From NCBI RefSeq assembly GCF_006716465.1, contig NZ_VFPB01000007.1, positions 124,001 to 188,000 of the forward strand: a DNA stretch of 64,000 nt. Reading direction: 5' to 3'. This stretch comes from Pseudoxanthomonas sp. 3HH-4. GTDB taxonomy: Bacteria; Pseudomonadota; Gammaproteobacteria; Xanthomonadales; Xanthomonadaceae. Under the pieces are notes generated by a model that was given only the letters and a program-made list of their open reading frames with translations, was not told where the DNA came from and made no database searches. Made by a program: the position numbers and the translations under genes. Of this stretch, positions 16,781-25,505 are shown piece after piece (within the stretch, counting starts at the first letter, position 1; each line of letters opens with the position of its first letter).

Positions 16781-17012
16781 GCCTCCCACTCTCTCAGCAT
16801 CGCCGCAGGCGAACGCATCCAGCGTAGTCGGCCCCTTGAAGCCGTTGGCCTTGAGGTAAGGACAAAGCGGACCGTATTCGATGGCACAACCGACTACGCA
16901 GCAATCAGATTAGCTATGTAGCTACAGGCAACGACCCATTCACTTGCGTGCCCCCACCAAGTCACGGCAAAGCTAGAATTGCGGACGCTCAAGCTTACGG
17001 AAGAACTCAAAA

Positions 17013-17969
17013 ATGGCCAAAAAAAGTATGGACATCCATGACCTCCTTGATCGCGCACAACTCTCAGCAGATCAGTCACCCAAGACGCATATTCTGTATG
17101 AATACGAGGGTGAGCGCTCTATCGACGTAGATGTGATGATCGAGAATGGAATCTTCCTTTGGCACGATCTGATTCACGCTAGCGAACTAGACGACATCAG
17201 CCCCTTGTGGAATCTAGCCAGCTCCTTGCTGGAATCGACGCCACGCACGACGCCTCAGTCCACGGTTGATGCCCTTCGACAGCAGATCATTCTGGAAGCA
17301 ATCGTCCCTGATGGCTGGGACTTCAAGAAATTCCGTGCTTACAAAGGAACCTTGATATCGGCGATCTACTTCCACGAGGCAAGGCGACTCTATGCGAAGG
17401 GCGAGATCGATAGAGCATGGCATGTGACCACAACCGCTTACTACTACCTTGGCACGAGCACCACGATGTCTGCATCACGCTTCTTGGCGAAAGCATCGGC
17501 GCGTAACCACGACGAGGATACGGAGTATCAAAGGTCTCTCGTGCTCTGGATCCTTGATCAGCTCAAGAGCGATAGGCATGTAACGAGCATTGAGAAGGCA
17601 AAGGATGCCGTCATAGCGTTTATAAGGAAGAGGGAAAAGCTCCAATCAGAGTTCACCAAGCTGGACAGGTTGTCCTCGAGCCCAAAGCACAAGACTGAAC
17701 ATGATGCACTCGATCGTCTTCGGAACACGCTCGATGATTGGGCGAAACCCAAGGGTCCCTACCCTGAGATGGCCCACGCCTTCGCCGCGTTCAAACGGAA
17801 AGCCAAAACCGAACAGCAGGCCACTGACAGCGTCCAACCCATGGGAACCGCCGAAGATATCGAGTTCTGCAAGCCGGACTATTACCTTCGCATCCTCAAC
17901 GTCTTGGAGAACGGAGACTTCCTGACGCTGAAGCTGTCTAGGGACGAGCGGGAGGAAGAATCCACCTAG
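17013..17969 (+). CDS. hypothetical protein of the mobile region
   Basis: 318 residues, soluble, no signal peptide. It is largely helical, with a charged helix near 190-225 (KAKDAVIAFIRKREKLQSEF) that could be a short coiled coil. No family recognised. The coding sequence is visibly more AT-rich than the catabolic genes to its right, consistent with transfer. GGAAG stands about 9 nt before the ATG. It sits between an IS30 remnant and an AlpA/DUF3987/relaxase group, so it is probably cargo of the same element. A host-interaction or stress role would be guesswork. Confidence 0.65.
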   Translation: MAKKSMDIHDLLDRAQLSADQSPKTHILYEYEGERSIDVDVMIENGIFLWHDLIHASELDDISPLWNLASSLLESTPRTTPQSTVDALRQQIILEAIVPDGWDFKKFRAYKGTLISAIYFHEARRLYAKGEIDRAWHVTTTAYYYLGTSTTMSASRFLAKASARNHDEDTEYQRSLVLWILDQLKSDRHVTSIEKAKDAVIAFIRKREKLQSEFTKLDRLSSSPKHKTEHDALDRLRNTLDDWAKPKGPYPEMAHAFAAFKRKAKTEQQATDSVQPMGTAEDIEFCKPDYYLRILNVLENGDFLTLKLSRDEREEEST

Positions 17970-18089
17970 CACATCCGACTTCAATCTGCAAGACCGTCTA
18001 CGCTATACGGTATATCCCGAGGATCTGGACGCTTTCAGACTTTCCTGGCCGCTGACGCAATCCCGCGCCGCGGAAAAGGAGATACGTTC

Positions 18090-18467
18090 ATGCCTCACCT
18101 TGCCTCTACCCGTAAAGCTTCTTCCTCCTACGCCATCCACCAAGCTTCACCGCAAGCGATCAAAGCGACAGCGACCGCGAGTGCAGCTCCCGACCTCGCC
18201 GTGATTGAGCGACTCGATGCAATCTACAAGGCTATCCAACCTGCACCCGTCCTAGACCGAGCGATTCGCCTGCCTGAGGTGTTGGACATCGTCGGCGTCA
18301 GCAAGAGCACTTGGTACGCCCGCCTCAACCCCAATTCGCCTTCTTATGACCCTCGAGCGCCGCAGCCTTTCAAGCTTGGCGCGACTGCGGGCTCGCCCTC
18401 GGCTTGGTGGCTCTCGGCCACGGTGGGGTATGTCCAGGCTTGCGCCAATGCGCAGGCGAGCAACTAA
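18090..18467 (+). CDS. AlpA-family phage/element regulator
   Basis: 125 residues. After a Ser/Ala-rich N-terminal tail of about 50 residues comes an AlpA-type MerR-like winged helix: AIRLPEVLDIVGVSKSTWYARL, then FKLGATAG and SAWWLSATVGYVQ. In AlpA proteins the first part is the helix-turn-helix and the SxxWW/ExxxW part closes the domain. Such proteins switch on excision or replication genes of prophages and islands. AAGGAG lies 8 nt before the ATG. The next gene starts 10 nt downstream, so they are co-transcribed. The tail is longer than in typical AlpA proteins (about 70 residues). Confidence 0.8.
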   Translation: MPHLASTRKASSSYAIHQASPQAIKATATASAAPDLAVIERLDAIYKAIQPAPVLDRAIRLPEVLDIVGVSKSTWYARLNPNSPSYDPRAPQPFKLGATAGSPSAWWLSATVGYVQACANAQASN

Positions 18468-18477
18468 GGAGCGCCGC

Positions 18478-18783
18478 ATGAAGACGAATGACACGATCCA
18501 GCGCACCACCGGCGAGACCTTGGAAACCCAGGTCGATCGCTACACCGAGGCGTTGCTGACTCTCCAACCACAAGCAAAGCACCAGAAGAACGAGCTCTTT
18601 ACCCGACTGTATCCCACAATCGTTGCCCTGTTGAGCAAGCACGTCAGCCAAAAGGCCATCCTGGACATGCTTCAGACCCAAGGTCTGAAGCTGCATCCCA
18701 GTCGCTTCAAGGCGCTCATGGCAGCTCACGCTGAGGCCGCGCGCACCAAGGTTAGCGGCTCGATCGAGGAGGACGCGGCATGA
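18478..18783 (+). CDS. small hypothetical protein between alpA and DUF3987 gene
   Basis: 101 residues, mostly helical and charged, with KNELFTRLYPTIVALLSKHVSQKAIL around residues 37-62, which could hold a helix-turn-helix. Similar short proteins often occupy this slot in mobile elements, but I cannot name the family. GGAG is 8 nt upstream of the ATG, and its stop overlaps the next start (ATGA at 18780-18783), which indicates translational coupling to the DUF3987 ATPase. Confidence 0.7.
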   Translation: MKTNDTIQRTTGETLETQVDRYTEALLTLQPQAKHQKNELFTRLYPTIVALLSKHVSQKAILDMLQTQGLKLHPSRFKALMAAHAEAARTKVSGSIEEDAA

Positions 18784-20228
18784 GTACGCTTCTCCCTCCC
18801 GCCTATCCTGTCGATGCCATGTACTCCCTGGTGCGCGATGCCGTCTGGGAAGTCCGCGATCAGATCCAAGCGCCTGACGCGCTGGTCGCCGGCTCGGTCC
18901 TCACTGCAATGTCGATGGCTTGCCAGGGCAACATAGATGTACTCCTTCCTACCGGCCTGATCCGCCCACCCAGCCTATTCTTCGCCATGTTCGGACAATC
19001 AGGTGAGCGCAAGACCACCGTCGACAGCCTGGTCTGCACGCCCATCCATGAACATGACAAGGCATATTCAGCCGCCAACGCTGACGCCCTCGCGCACTAC
19101 GAAGCCACTCTACGCATGTGGCAGGCAGAGGATGCAGCCCTGCAGCGCAAGCTTGGCAAGGCGGTGCAGCAGTGTGAGGATCTGGAACAGTACCGTGACA
19201 ACTTGGTGGCACATGCGCGCCTAAAGCCCCGCAAACCCGCGCCGATGCGCATCGTCCACCAGAACATCACCGAGCGCCCGCTGATGGAAGCACTGCAGGG
19301 CGATGGCAAGTCGATAGCGATCGTGAGCGATGAAGGCGAGATCGTGCTCAAGGGCGGCGTGATGTCCAAGATGGGGCTCTTGAACAAAGCTTGGGACGGC
19401 GCTGCCAGCCTGAGCCTGGATCGCATGGACGGTCATGTGCAGGTGACCAATCCCCGAATGACAGTCAGCTTCATGATCCAAGAGGAGGTGTTCCAGGAGT
19501 TCTGGGACAAACGGGGCCACACGGCGCGCGGCTCAGGCCACATGGCCCGATACCTCGTCGCGTTTCCTGCATCGACGGTGGGCTTTCGTCGTATGACACT
19601 CCAGGACCACACGTGGACCTGCTTGCCGCCCTTTCATGATCGACTCAACGAACTTCTAGTCACAGCTGATCAACGACGCGCCAATAACGATTCACGCACG
19701 CTGCTGGAATTCTCCATCGAAGCCAAGGAACTGTGGGTCCGCAGCCAAAACCGGGTAGAGAGCCTGATGCGCCCCGGTGAGTGCTACTTCGGTATCAAGG
19801 ACTTCGCCTCCAAGTTCCTGGAGATTGCCGGCCGGGTCGCGGCGATCTTCCACTACTTCAATGGGCTGCAGGGGCAGATCAGCCGAGAGACTCTTGAGCG
19901 CGCGCTGGATGTCGTCGACTGGCACCTGGACGAGTTTAACCGGATCTTCGGCGATTCCAACCGCGTTTCTCAGCTCCAGCAAGACGTTCAGTACTTGGGC
20001 TACTACCTACTCAACCGCTACTGGAACGAAGGGCATGACAAGGCATCGTGGAACGAGGTCCGTACCCGCAACGGCAGTGTTCGTGACCAGAAGCGCTTCG
20101 AAGCCGCAATGCGGGAACTGTGGCGCGAGGGATCGGTGCGGTTCGATACAGAAAGCAGTGGTCGGGGGAAAGGTAAGCGCTACATCTACCTTAACCCTCA
20201 ACAGTTCCAGGCGATCGCGAGTACCTGA
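18780..20228 (+). CDS. DUF3987 (YfjI-type) ATPase of a mobile element
   Basis: 482 residues. The start is followed by a helical segment, then a Walker-A-like loop MFGQSGERKTT at about residues 75-85. IAIVSDEGEIVL near 180 would be the Walker B region, and SFMIQEEVFQEFWDK follows. This is the DUF3987/YfjI layout found next to primases and AlpA regulators in prophages, satellites and plasmids; it is thought to serve element replication, but its biochemistry is not settled. No separate primase domain is visible. A strong terminator follows at 20244-20270. Confidence 0.8.
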   Translation: MSTLLPPAYPVDAMYSLVRDAVWEVRDQIQAPDALVAGSVLTAMSMACQGNIDVLLPTGLIRPPSLFFAMFGQSGERKTTVDSLVCTPIHEHDKAYSAANADALAHYEATLRMWQAEDAALQRKLGKAVQQCEDLEQYRDNLVAHARLKPRKPAPMRIVHQNITERPLMEALQGDGKSIAIVSDEGEIVLKGGVMSKMGLLNKAWDGAASLSLDRMDGHVQVTNPRMTVSFMIQEEVFQEFWDKRGHTARGSGHMARYLVAFPASTVGFRRMTLQDHTWTCLPPFHDRLNELLVTADQRRANNDSRTLLEFSIEAKELWVRSQNRVESLMRPGECYFGIKDFASKFLEIAGRVAAIFHYFNGLQGQISRETLERALDVVDWHLDEFNRIFGDSNRVSQLQQDVQYLGYYLLNRYWNEGHDKASWNEVRTRNGSVRDQKRFEAAMRELWREGSVRFDTESSGRGKGKRYIYLNPQQFQAIAST

Positions 20229-20243
20229 TCCGCCCCCCCCTCC

Positions 20244-20270
20244 AAGGCCGCCCTAGGGCGGCCTTTTCTT
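20244..20270 (+). terminator. rho-independent terminator after DUF3987 gene
   Basis: Perfect 10-bp stem AAGGCCGCCC-TA-GGGCGGCCTT followed by a T-rich run (TTTTCTT). It ends the alpA-DUF3987 transcript and, with its A-rich 5' side, may also serve the convergent relaxase gene. Confidence 0.88.
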
Positions 20271-20355
20271 GTTGCACGACATGCACGATGTAATAAATGA
20301 GCAGAAAGCGGGTTGTGCAGCCCGATCGGTGCCCCCCCCTGCGGCCCTGGAAGGA

Positions 20356-21114
20356 CTACAGCCTCGCCTCGCTCGATCCGCCATCTGAGGCGCCGGCGCC
20401 CCTCGGCTGCCAACCTTCCCTCCTCCGAACGTAGTCTTCCTTCTCTTGGGGCGACATCGACCTGATCCGTCCGGGGCCGAGGTGATGCTCAGGTGCGCGC
20501 GATATGCCCTGATCTCGCAGACTCCGGTGATCGACGCGCACGCTATGGCCATGCTTTGCCAGATGCGCGTTCTGGATGTCTGCGGCAAGCTTCCGCATGG
20601 CAATCAGGTCGTCACGTAGCTGCATGGCAGTGCGTCCACCACTCATCTTCCTGCAACCGCCCCGCCACGGAGAGACCGGATTGAAGCGGGCGAACGTCTG
20701 CGCAGGTGAGCGCGTGAATCCGTCAGGCATGCGGTCCGAGTACATCAGGTGCATATGCAGATTCTGCTCGCCCTGCAAGGAGGACTTCGGTGAGTGCACC
20801 GCATACTGGTATGGGCGATCACCGATCAGTTTGCAGATGAGATCTTCCACAAGCGGACGCAACGGCGTGCCGATCAGGACATTCGGAAGTGCCACGATCA
20901 GCTCTCTATAGGTGGCGCCATTGATACGCTCGTGCTCATCGGCTGCCCGCCAGAACTGTTCCGGGTCTGCGTCCGCCCATGCGGGTAGATTGCCGTATCC
21001 GGACAGGACCAGATCCCCTCTGGCACTGTGATACCCCCGACGCGCCACGTACCTTGAGTGCCCGAGAGCATCCCCTTTTCTACCACTCTTGATTTGAAAG
21101 CTGAAGCTCGCCAT
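20356..21114 (-). CDS. MobA/MobL-family (MOBQ) relaxase
   Basis: 252 residues, matching the relaxase core only. The N-terminus SFSFQIKSGRKGDALGHSRYVARRGY holds the candidate catalytic tyrosines. YRELIVALP is the first beta-strand motif, and NLHMHLMYSDRM near residue 117 carries the metal-binding His pair typical of MobA/MobL. Full-length MobA of IncQ plasmids adds a primase that is absent here. The enzyme would nick one strand at an oriT and stay covalently attached during conjugation driven by another element. A candidate oriT lies about 100 bp upstream. AAGGG precedes the ATG. The C-terminal tail is basic and then acidic/Gly-rich, perhaps shortened. Confidence 0.85.
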   Translation of the reverse strand: MASFSFQIKSGRKGDALGHSRYVARRGYHSARGDLVLSGYGNLPAWADADPEQFWRAADEHERINGATYRELIVALPNVLIGTPLRPLVEDLICKLIGDRPYQYAVHSPKSSLQGEQNLHMHLMYSDRMPDGFTRSPAQTFARFNPVSPWRGGCRKMSGGRTAMQLRDDLIAMRKLAADIQNAHLAKHGHSVRVDHRSLRDQGISRAPEHHLGPGRIRSMSPQEKEDYVRRREGWQPRGAGASDGGSSEARL

Positions 21115-21199
21115 CTGTGCACTACCCTTTCTGATCCAGGTAAAAGAAAGCCGACGAGATCACTCTCGCCGGCGCGCTTCGGACAGACATTGGCATTGT

Positions 21200-21255
21200 G
21201 AGTAAGTGTCGATGGAGAGAAACGGTTAGTGCGCGTGGGGCTTTGCCCCCCACTA
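21200..21255. other. candidate oriT, IncQ-like
   Basis: GAGAAACGGTTAGTGCGC at 21217-21234 closely resembles the RSF1010/R1162 oriT core as I remember it (GAGAAACCGGTAAGTGCGC). It lies directly upstream of the relaxase gene, as expected. A hairpin GGGGCTTTGCCCC follows. The left inverted-repeat arm of the IncQ site is not clear here. Nick position and strand were not determined. Confidence 0.5.
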
Positions 21256-21880
21256 CTAACGCCCACTACTACCTTCGGCTCTCATCAGCTGACCTACCAG
21301 AACTCAACATGCCTGTCTCATATAGGTAGGTGTACTGGCGTAAAGATTTACTTGCAGGACGGCGCAAGGTTGGAACACATAGCCTTGCCTCCCCAAGACT
21401 CCAGCCACGATACTCATGTCCGAAGCTCCGCGAACGCTTCTCAGCTGAGTACGATCGCCCCACGATCTTGATCCTGACATCAAACGCCTGGACACCGTCT
21501 CGCTGTTGATCCGCATGAGGTCATTTCGCCGAACTAGCTTTTCAGTTGTGGGTCGATAATCGTCACGATGGCATGAGCATCAGCGATGAGCGTTCATTTG
21601 CTGCGGCAGCGTGGTACATGTAGCCGCTTCTTCCGTGCTCCTGAATCATTCTCTCTCCGACGTCCCCCCTATTTTGAGTAGCGATGCGATGTGGAGTCCA
21701 ATCCCGCCAGACCAGCGAATTGGACGTGAAGAAGCGTTTTTCAGAAGAACGGACATTGGCTTCCTGCGGGAAGCCGACGCCGTCATGGATCAAACGTGGG
21801 CGGATGGCGCGACTGCAGACCCAGGCAGAGACACAACGTCCCGGCACGCGGCTCCACGACGCTGCGCTTCCAAGGCAGCG
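21256..21880. other. non-coding stretch between mobile region and sugar locus
   Basis: About 620 bp with only short, unconvincing frames. It presumably contains the element boundary. No tRNA, integrase or clear attachment repeat was seen. Confidence 0.5.
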
Positions 21881-22906
21881 TCACCCCTCTCTCAGCGCAA
21901 GCACGGCGGGATCGTGGTGCTGCTCCCGCAGGAGTTGGTCCACTTCGGCCAACGACGGCATGGCGGCGAATGCGCCCTTGCGTGTCACCGCCAACGCGCC
22001 CACTGCGGCGCCGAAGCGGATGGCGTCTGCGAGGCCTTCCTGATTCTGGCAGAAGGCGTGGAAGCCCCGGCCATCGCCACCCAACTCTCCCAGGCGGAAC
22101 AACAATCCGCCAACGAAGGCATCACCGGCCGCCGTAGTATCGCGCGCCTCGACGCGGAAGCTCGGCGCGTGTCCGGATGCCTGCCGTGTGTACCACCGGA
22201 TCTGGGCCGCCCCATCCGTGATGATCAGCCATTGCGCCTTGCCTTCGAAGATGCGCGTTCGCACGGCCGCCTCACCTTCGGTACCGCCACCCAGCGGCTG
22301 CGCCAGGTAATCCAGTTCCTCCTGCGAGAGCTTGACCAGGTCGGCCGCCGACAATGCCTGCCACAAGCGGGGGCTCGGATCCGTGTCCTGCGGCCACAGC
22401 GCTGGACGCAGGTTGAGATCCAGGCTGACCATTGCCCCGGCATCCCGCGCACGCGCCATGCCGTCAAGGGTTGCATCGGCGATGGCGGCTTCCGTCAGGC
22501 TGTTGGAGCAGACATGGAAACTGCCGGTGCCACCGAAGCAGGCAGGCACGAAATGCGCGCTGCGGAACAGCAGGTCGGCGGCGGGTGGGCGGTAGAAACT
22601 GAAGCTGCGCTCGCCCCGTTCGTCCAGCGCGACGAAGGCGAGTGCGGTCTTGGCCGCACCGGTGCGCACGATGCAATCCGTCGCCACGCCGGCTGAGATG
22701 AAACTCTGCAGCAGGAAGTCGCCGAACATGTCGTTACCCAGCATGCCGGCGAAATGCGTGTCCGCGCCCAGCCGCGCGGCGGCCACGGCCACGTTGGCGG
22801 GCGCACCGCCGGCGTACTGGAGGAACGCGCGCGGCGTGTCGGGCGTAGCCGGCGGCTGGGCGAGCAGGTCGATCAGGGCTTCGCCGAAACAGACGATCTT
22901 CGACAT
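21881..22906 (-). CDS. fructokinase, PfkB family
   Basis: 341 residues of the PfkB/ribokinase fold. The N-terminal signature GGAPANVAVAAARLG is near residues 33-47 and the C-terminal signature DTTAAGDAFVGG near 248-260, whose aspartate is the catalytic base. The protein most resembles bacterial fructokinases (FGEALIDLL start, KLSQEELDYL). It would phosphorylate cytosolic fructose to fructose 6-phosphate. In this locus fructose is expected from mannose through the AGE-family isomerase at 34925-36205. It starts 3 nt after the stop of the MFS transporter gene with GGGAG before the ATG, so both are the tail of the receptor-GH92-lacI operon. Confidence 0.87.
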   Translation of the reverse strand: MSKIVCFGEALIDLLAQPPATPDTPRAFLQYAGGAPANVAVAAARLGADTHFAGMLGNDMFGDFLLQSFISAGVATDCIVRTGAAKTALAFVALDERGERSFSFYRPPAADLLFRSAHFVPACFGGTGSFHVCSNSLTEAAIADATLDGMARARDAGAMVSLDLNLRPALWPQDTDPSPRLWQALSAADLVKLSQEELDYLAQPLGGGTEGEAAVRTRIFEGKAQWLIITDGAAQIRWYTRQASGHAPSFRVEARDTTAAGDAFVGGLLFRLGELGGDGRGFHAFCQNQEGLADAIRFGAAVGALAVTRKGAFAAMPSLAEVDQLLREQHHDPAVLALREG

Positions 22907-22909
22907 GGC

Positions 22910-24223
22910 TTACGCTCCCTGCGCCTGCGTGGCCGGCGCCGGGCGCGAACCCGACAGGCCGTAGAACACGATGTAGCCATAACAGACCAGCGGCAGCAGG
23001 AAGGACGCCTGCACGCCGATGCCATCTGCGAGAACACCCTGCAAGTAGGGCACCAAGGCACCGCCGACGATGGCCATGATCAGCAGACTGGAGGCCTTGT
23101 TGGTCAGTGGCCCCAGCCGCTCGATGCTGAGCGCGAAGATGGTCGGGAACATGATCGAATTGAACAGGCCCACGGCCACTACGCTGTACAGCGATACCTT
23201 GCCGCTGCCCAGCAACGTTGTCGCCAGCAGCACCACATTGGCCATCGCGAACAGCGCCAGCAGCTTGCGCGGCGAGAAGCGGACCATGATCGCCGAACCG
23301 GCGAAGCGCCCGATCATCGCCAGCGTCCAGTACGCCGCCACGTAGCGCGATGCCTCCTGTTCGCTGAAACCGCCGATGGCCGGCATCGACAGGTAGTTGA
23401 CCAGGAAGCTGCCGATGGCCACTTCCGCACCGACGTAGAAGAAGATGGCCAACACACCGAAGCGCACGTGGCGATGGCGCAGGGCGTCGCCCAGCGTGTG
23501 CCGCACCGGATCGGCGGACTCGGTGGTCTCGCTCAGCGCGGGCAGGCGGAACAGGAACACGAACAGCGCCAACAGGAACAGCACCACGGCCAGTCCGACG
23601 TAAGGCCCTTGTACCGACTGTGCCTCCTGCACTCGGTAGGCGACCTGCTCGGCGACAGGCAGCGCGGCGATCTGGTCGGCGCTCTTCACCGTGTTGCCGA
23701 GGATCAGCAGGCCACCGATGAGCGGCGCGATGGCGGTGCCCAGCGAGTTCAGCGCCTGCGCCAGCGTGAGCCGGCTGGAACTGGTCTGTTCAGGCCCCAG
23801 CAGCGCCACGTATGGATTGGCCGCCACCTGCAACACGGTGATGCCGGTCGCCAACACGAACAGCGCGCCGAGGAAGGCTTCATACACGCGCAGTTCCGCT
23901 GCCGGCCAGAAGCCCAATGCACCCACGCCGGCAATGGCCAGGCCAGCCACGATGCCCTTCTTGTAGCCCAGGTGCGCGACCAGCCGGCCGGCCGGCAGCG
24001 ACATCAGGAAGTACGCGCCGAAGAAGGTGAACTGCACCAGCATGGCGCGTGCGAAATTCAGTTCGAACACCGCTTTCAGATGCGGGATCAGGATGTCGTT
24101 GAGGCAGGTCAGGAAGCCCCACATGAAGAAGATCGTGGTCACCACGGCCAACGCCGCACGCGGCGTGACGGCCGAGGCGGACCCGCGGGAGGTCACTGAG
24201 GGTGGGGATGATGCGATCGGCAT
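22910..24223 (-). CDS. sugar MFS transporter, FucP/GluP-like
   Basis: 437 residues with about 12 hydrophobic helices. The first helix region FFMWGFLTCLNDILIPHLK and the following FFGAYFLMSLPAGRL are typical of the FucP/GluP branch of the major facilitator superfamily (fucose, glucose/galactose:H+ symporters). It would carry the monosaccharide product, most likely mannose, from the periplasm to the cytoplasm. ATG at 24223 with GAGG upstream was chosen over a TTG at 24247. It lies 48 nt after lacI and 3 nt before the fructokinase gene. Confidence 0.87.
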   Translation of the reverse strand: MPIASSPPSVTSRGSASAVTPRAALAVVTTIFFMWGFLTCLNDILIPHLKAVFELNFARAMLVQFTFFGAYFLMSLPAGRLVAHLGYKKGIVAGLAIAGVGALGFWPAAELRVYEAFLGALFVLATGITVLQVAANPYVALLGPEQTSSSRLTLAQALNSLGTAIAPLIGGLLILGNTVKSADQIAALPVAEQVAYRVQEAQSVQGPYVGLAVVLFLLALFVFLFRLPALSETTESADPVRHTLGDALRHRHVRFGVLAIFFYVGAEVAIGSFLVNYLSMPAIGGFSEQEASRYVAAYWTLAMIGRFAGSAIMVRFSPRKLLALFAMANVVLLATTLLGSGKVSLYSVVAVGLFNSIMFPTIFALSIERLGPLTNKASSLLIMAIVGGALVPYLQGVLADGIGVQASFLLPLVCYGYIVFYGLSGSRPAPATQAQGA

Positions 24224-24271
24224 GCGGTCGTAGACCTCAACGGGCAAATGGGGAAGAAGAATTGGGAAGGG

Positions 24272-25429
24272 TCATGGGCGCGGTACGCCGCTGCTTTCGC
24301 GGATGCACAGGCGCACCGGCGCGATCGTGCGCATCGGGGCAGCGTCGGGATCGGCCACGCGCTGCAACAGCATGCGCGCCGCCTGCCGGCCGCGCTCACG
24401 CGGATCGACCGACAGCGTGGTCAGCGGCGGCGTGGTCATCGCCGCTTCGGGAATGTCATCGAAGCCGGTGACGGCAAAGCCCCGGCCCGGCTGGATGCCG
24501 CGCGAAGCCAAGCCCAGCATCAGGCCCAGCGCCACCGTGTCGTTGTAGCAGACCGCCGCGGTCGGACTGGCGCGCTCACCGAACAGCGCACCGGTGCGCG
24601 TGGCCGCTTCCAGCCGGTTGGGCGCCGATTCGATCAGCCATTGCGGCTCCACCGGCAAACCCGCCGCGGCCATCGCCTGTGCGAAACCCGCGCGTCGTTG
24701 CCGGCACGAACTGGAATCGGCATGGCCGCCGAAGAACGCGATGCGGCGGTGGCCCAGGCCGATGAGGTGTTCGGCCGCCATGCGCGCGCCTCGCTCGTTG
24801 TCCAGCGCCAGGAAGTCCCATGCGTCCGCACCTGCCAGTTCGCGGTTGAACAGCAGCACATGGCTCCGTGCATCCAGCACGGTACGGAGTTCGGCAGCAT
24901 CACTGCCTTCGGCGGGCGACAGGATCACGCCCGCAGGCGTGTGCTCCATCAGCGACGCCAGCACCGCCTGCTGGCGCTGCGGCGATTCACCGGTGCTGCC
25001 CAGCAGGGTGACGTAGCCCTGTGTGCCCAGCGCTTCATCCACGCCCGCGGCGAATTCCGCGAAGAACGGGTTGGACAGGTCATTGATCACCAGCGCGACG
25101 CTGGAAGACGTGCGCCTGCGCAGGTTGGCCGCGCTGCGGTTGTAGACGTAGCGCTGGCGCTTCAGTTCGGCCTCCACCCTGGCGCGCGTATCGGCATGCA
25201 CCAGTGGACTGCCACGCAATACCAGCGACACGGTCGCGCGCGACACACCAATGGCATTGGCGATATCGGTGACCGTGACCACACGTTGACTGTCGCGCTT
25301 GCGCTCGGGCGTGGCCGACTTCGCTTCCCGGGCCTTCTTCGCCACGTTACTGACCGGCTTGGCGGTCCGCGGCGAGGCGGACTTGGCCTTGCCGGTCGCA
25401 CCGGCGCGAGGGGGACGCTTCTGGCTCAT
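24272..25429 (-). CDS. LacI-family regulator of the glycan locus
   Basis: 385 residues. A basic Lys/Arg/Ala-rich tail of about 50 residues precedes the LacI HTH (VTVTDIANAIGVSRATVSLVL, about 50-70) with hinge YNRSAANLRRR. The periplasmic-binding-protein-like effector domain (VALIVNDLSNPFF-type strand, later TGFDDIPEAAMTTPPLTTL) completes it. It probably represses the mannose/glycan genes through the palindrome TTGGATCGATCCAA found near each unit, and releases them on binding a sugar. One operator copy sits at 25431-25442, right before this start codon, which suggests autoregulation. The frame remains open to an ATG at 25471; if used, the operator would be inside the gene. The N-terminal tail is longer than normal for the family. 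Confidence 0.9.
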   Translation of the reverse strand: MSQKRPPRAGATGKAKSASPRTAKPVSNVAKKAREAKSATPERKRDSQRVVTVTDIANAIGVSRATVSLVLRGSPLVHADTRARVEAELKRQRYVYNRSAANLRRRTSSSVALVINDLSNPFFAEFAAGVDEALGTQGYVTLLGSTGESPQRQQAVLASLMEHTPAGVILSPAEGSDAAELRTVLDARSHVLLFNRELAGADAWDFLALDNERGARMAAEHLIGLGHRRIAFFGGHADSSSCRQRRAGFAQAMAAAGLPVEPQWLIESAPNRLEAATRTGALFGERASPTAAVCYNDTVALGLMLGLASRGIQPGRGFAVTGFDDIPEAAMTTPPLTTLSVDPRERGRQAARMLLQRVADPDAAPMRTIAPVRLCIRESSGVPRP

Positions 25430-25430
25430 C

Positions 25431-25442
25431 TGGATCGATCCA
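25431..25442. promoter_or_regulatory. operator-like palindrome before lacI gene
   Basis: TGGATCGATCCA, a perfect 12-bp palindrome sharing the core of the sites at 31274, 39075 and others. It abuts the regulator start codon at 25429, in the position of a ribosome-binding region. Confidence 0.6.
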
Positions 25443-25505
25443 TTCCCGTGGAGGCGCCCAGCGTAAACCATGGCACCAGTACGCTAGCCAGGGCGGGACG
25501 CAGAC

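Noticed and set aside
16790-16880. Protein-like minus-strand fragment reading CPYLKANGFKGPTTLDAF next to the IS30 remnant
   Set aside because: Looks like a fossil of some gene, but it is too short, has no start and matches no family I can name.
21235-21253. Hairpin GGGGCTTTGCCCC as a terminator
   Set aside because: Stem is only 5 bp with no T run, and no gene ends there; it is better seen as part of the candidate oriT.
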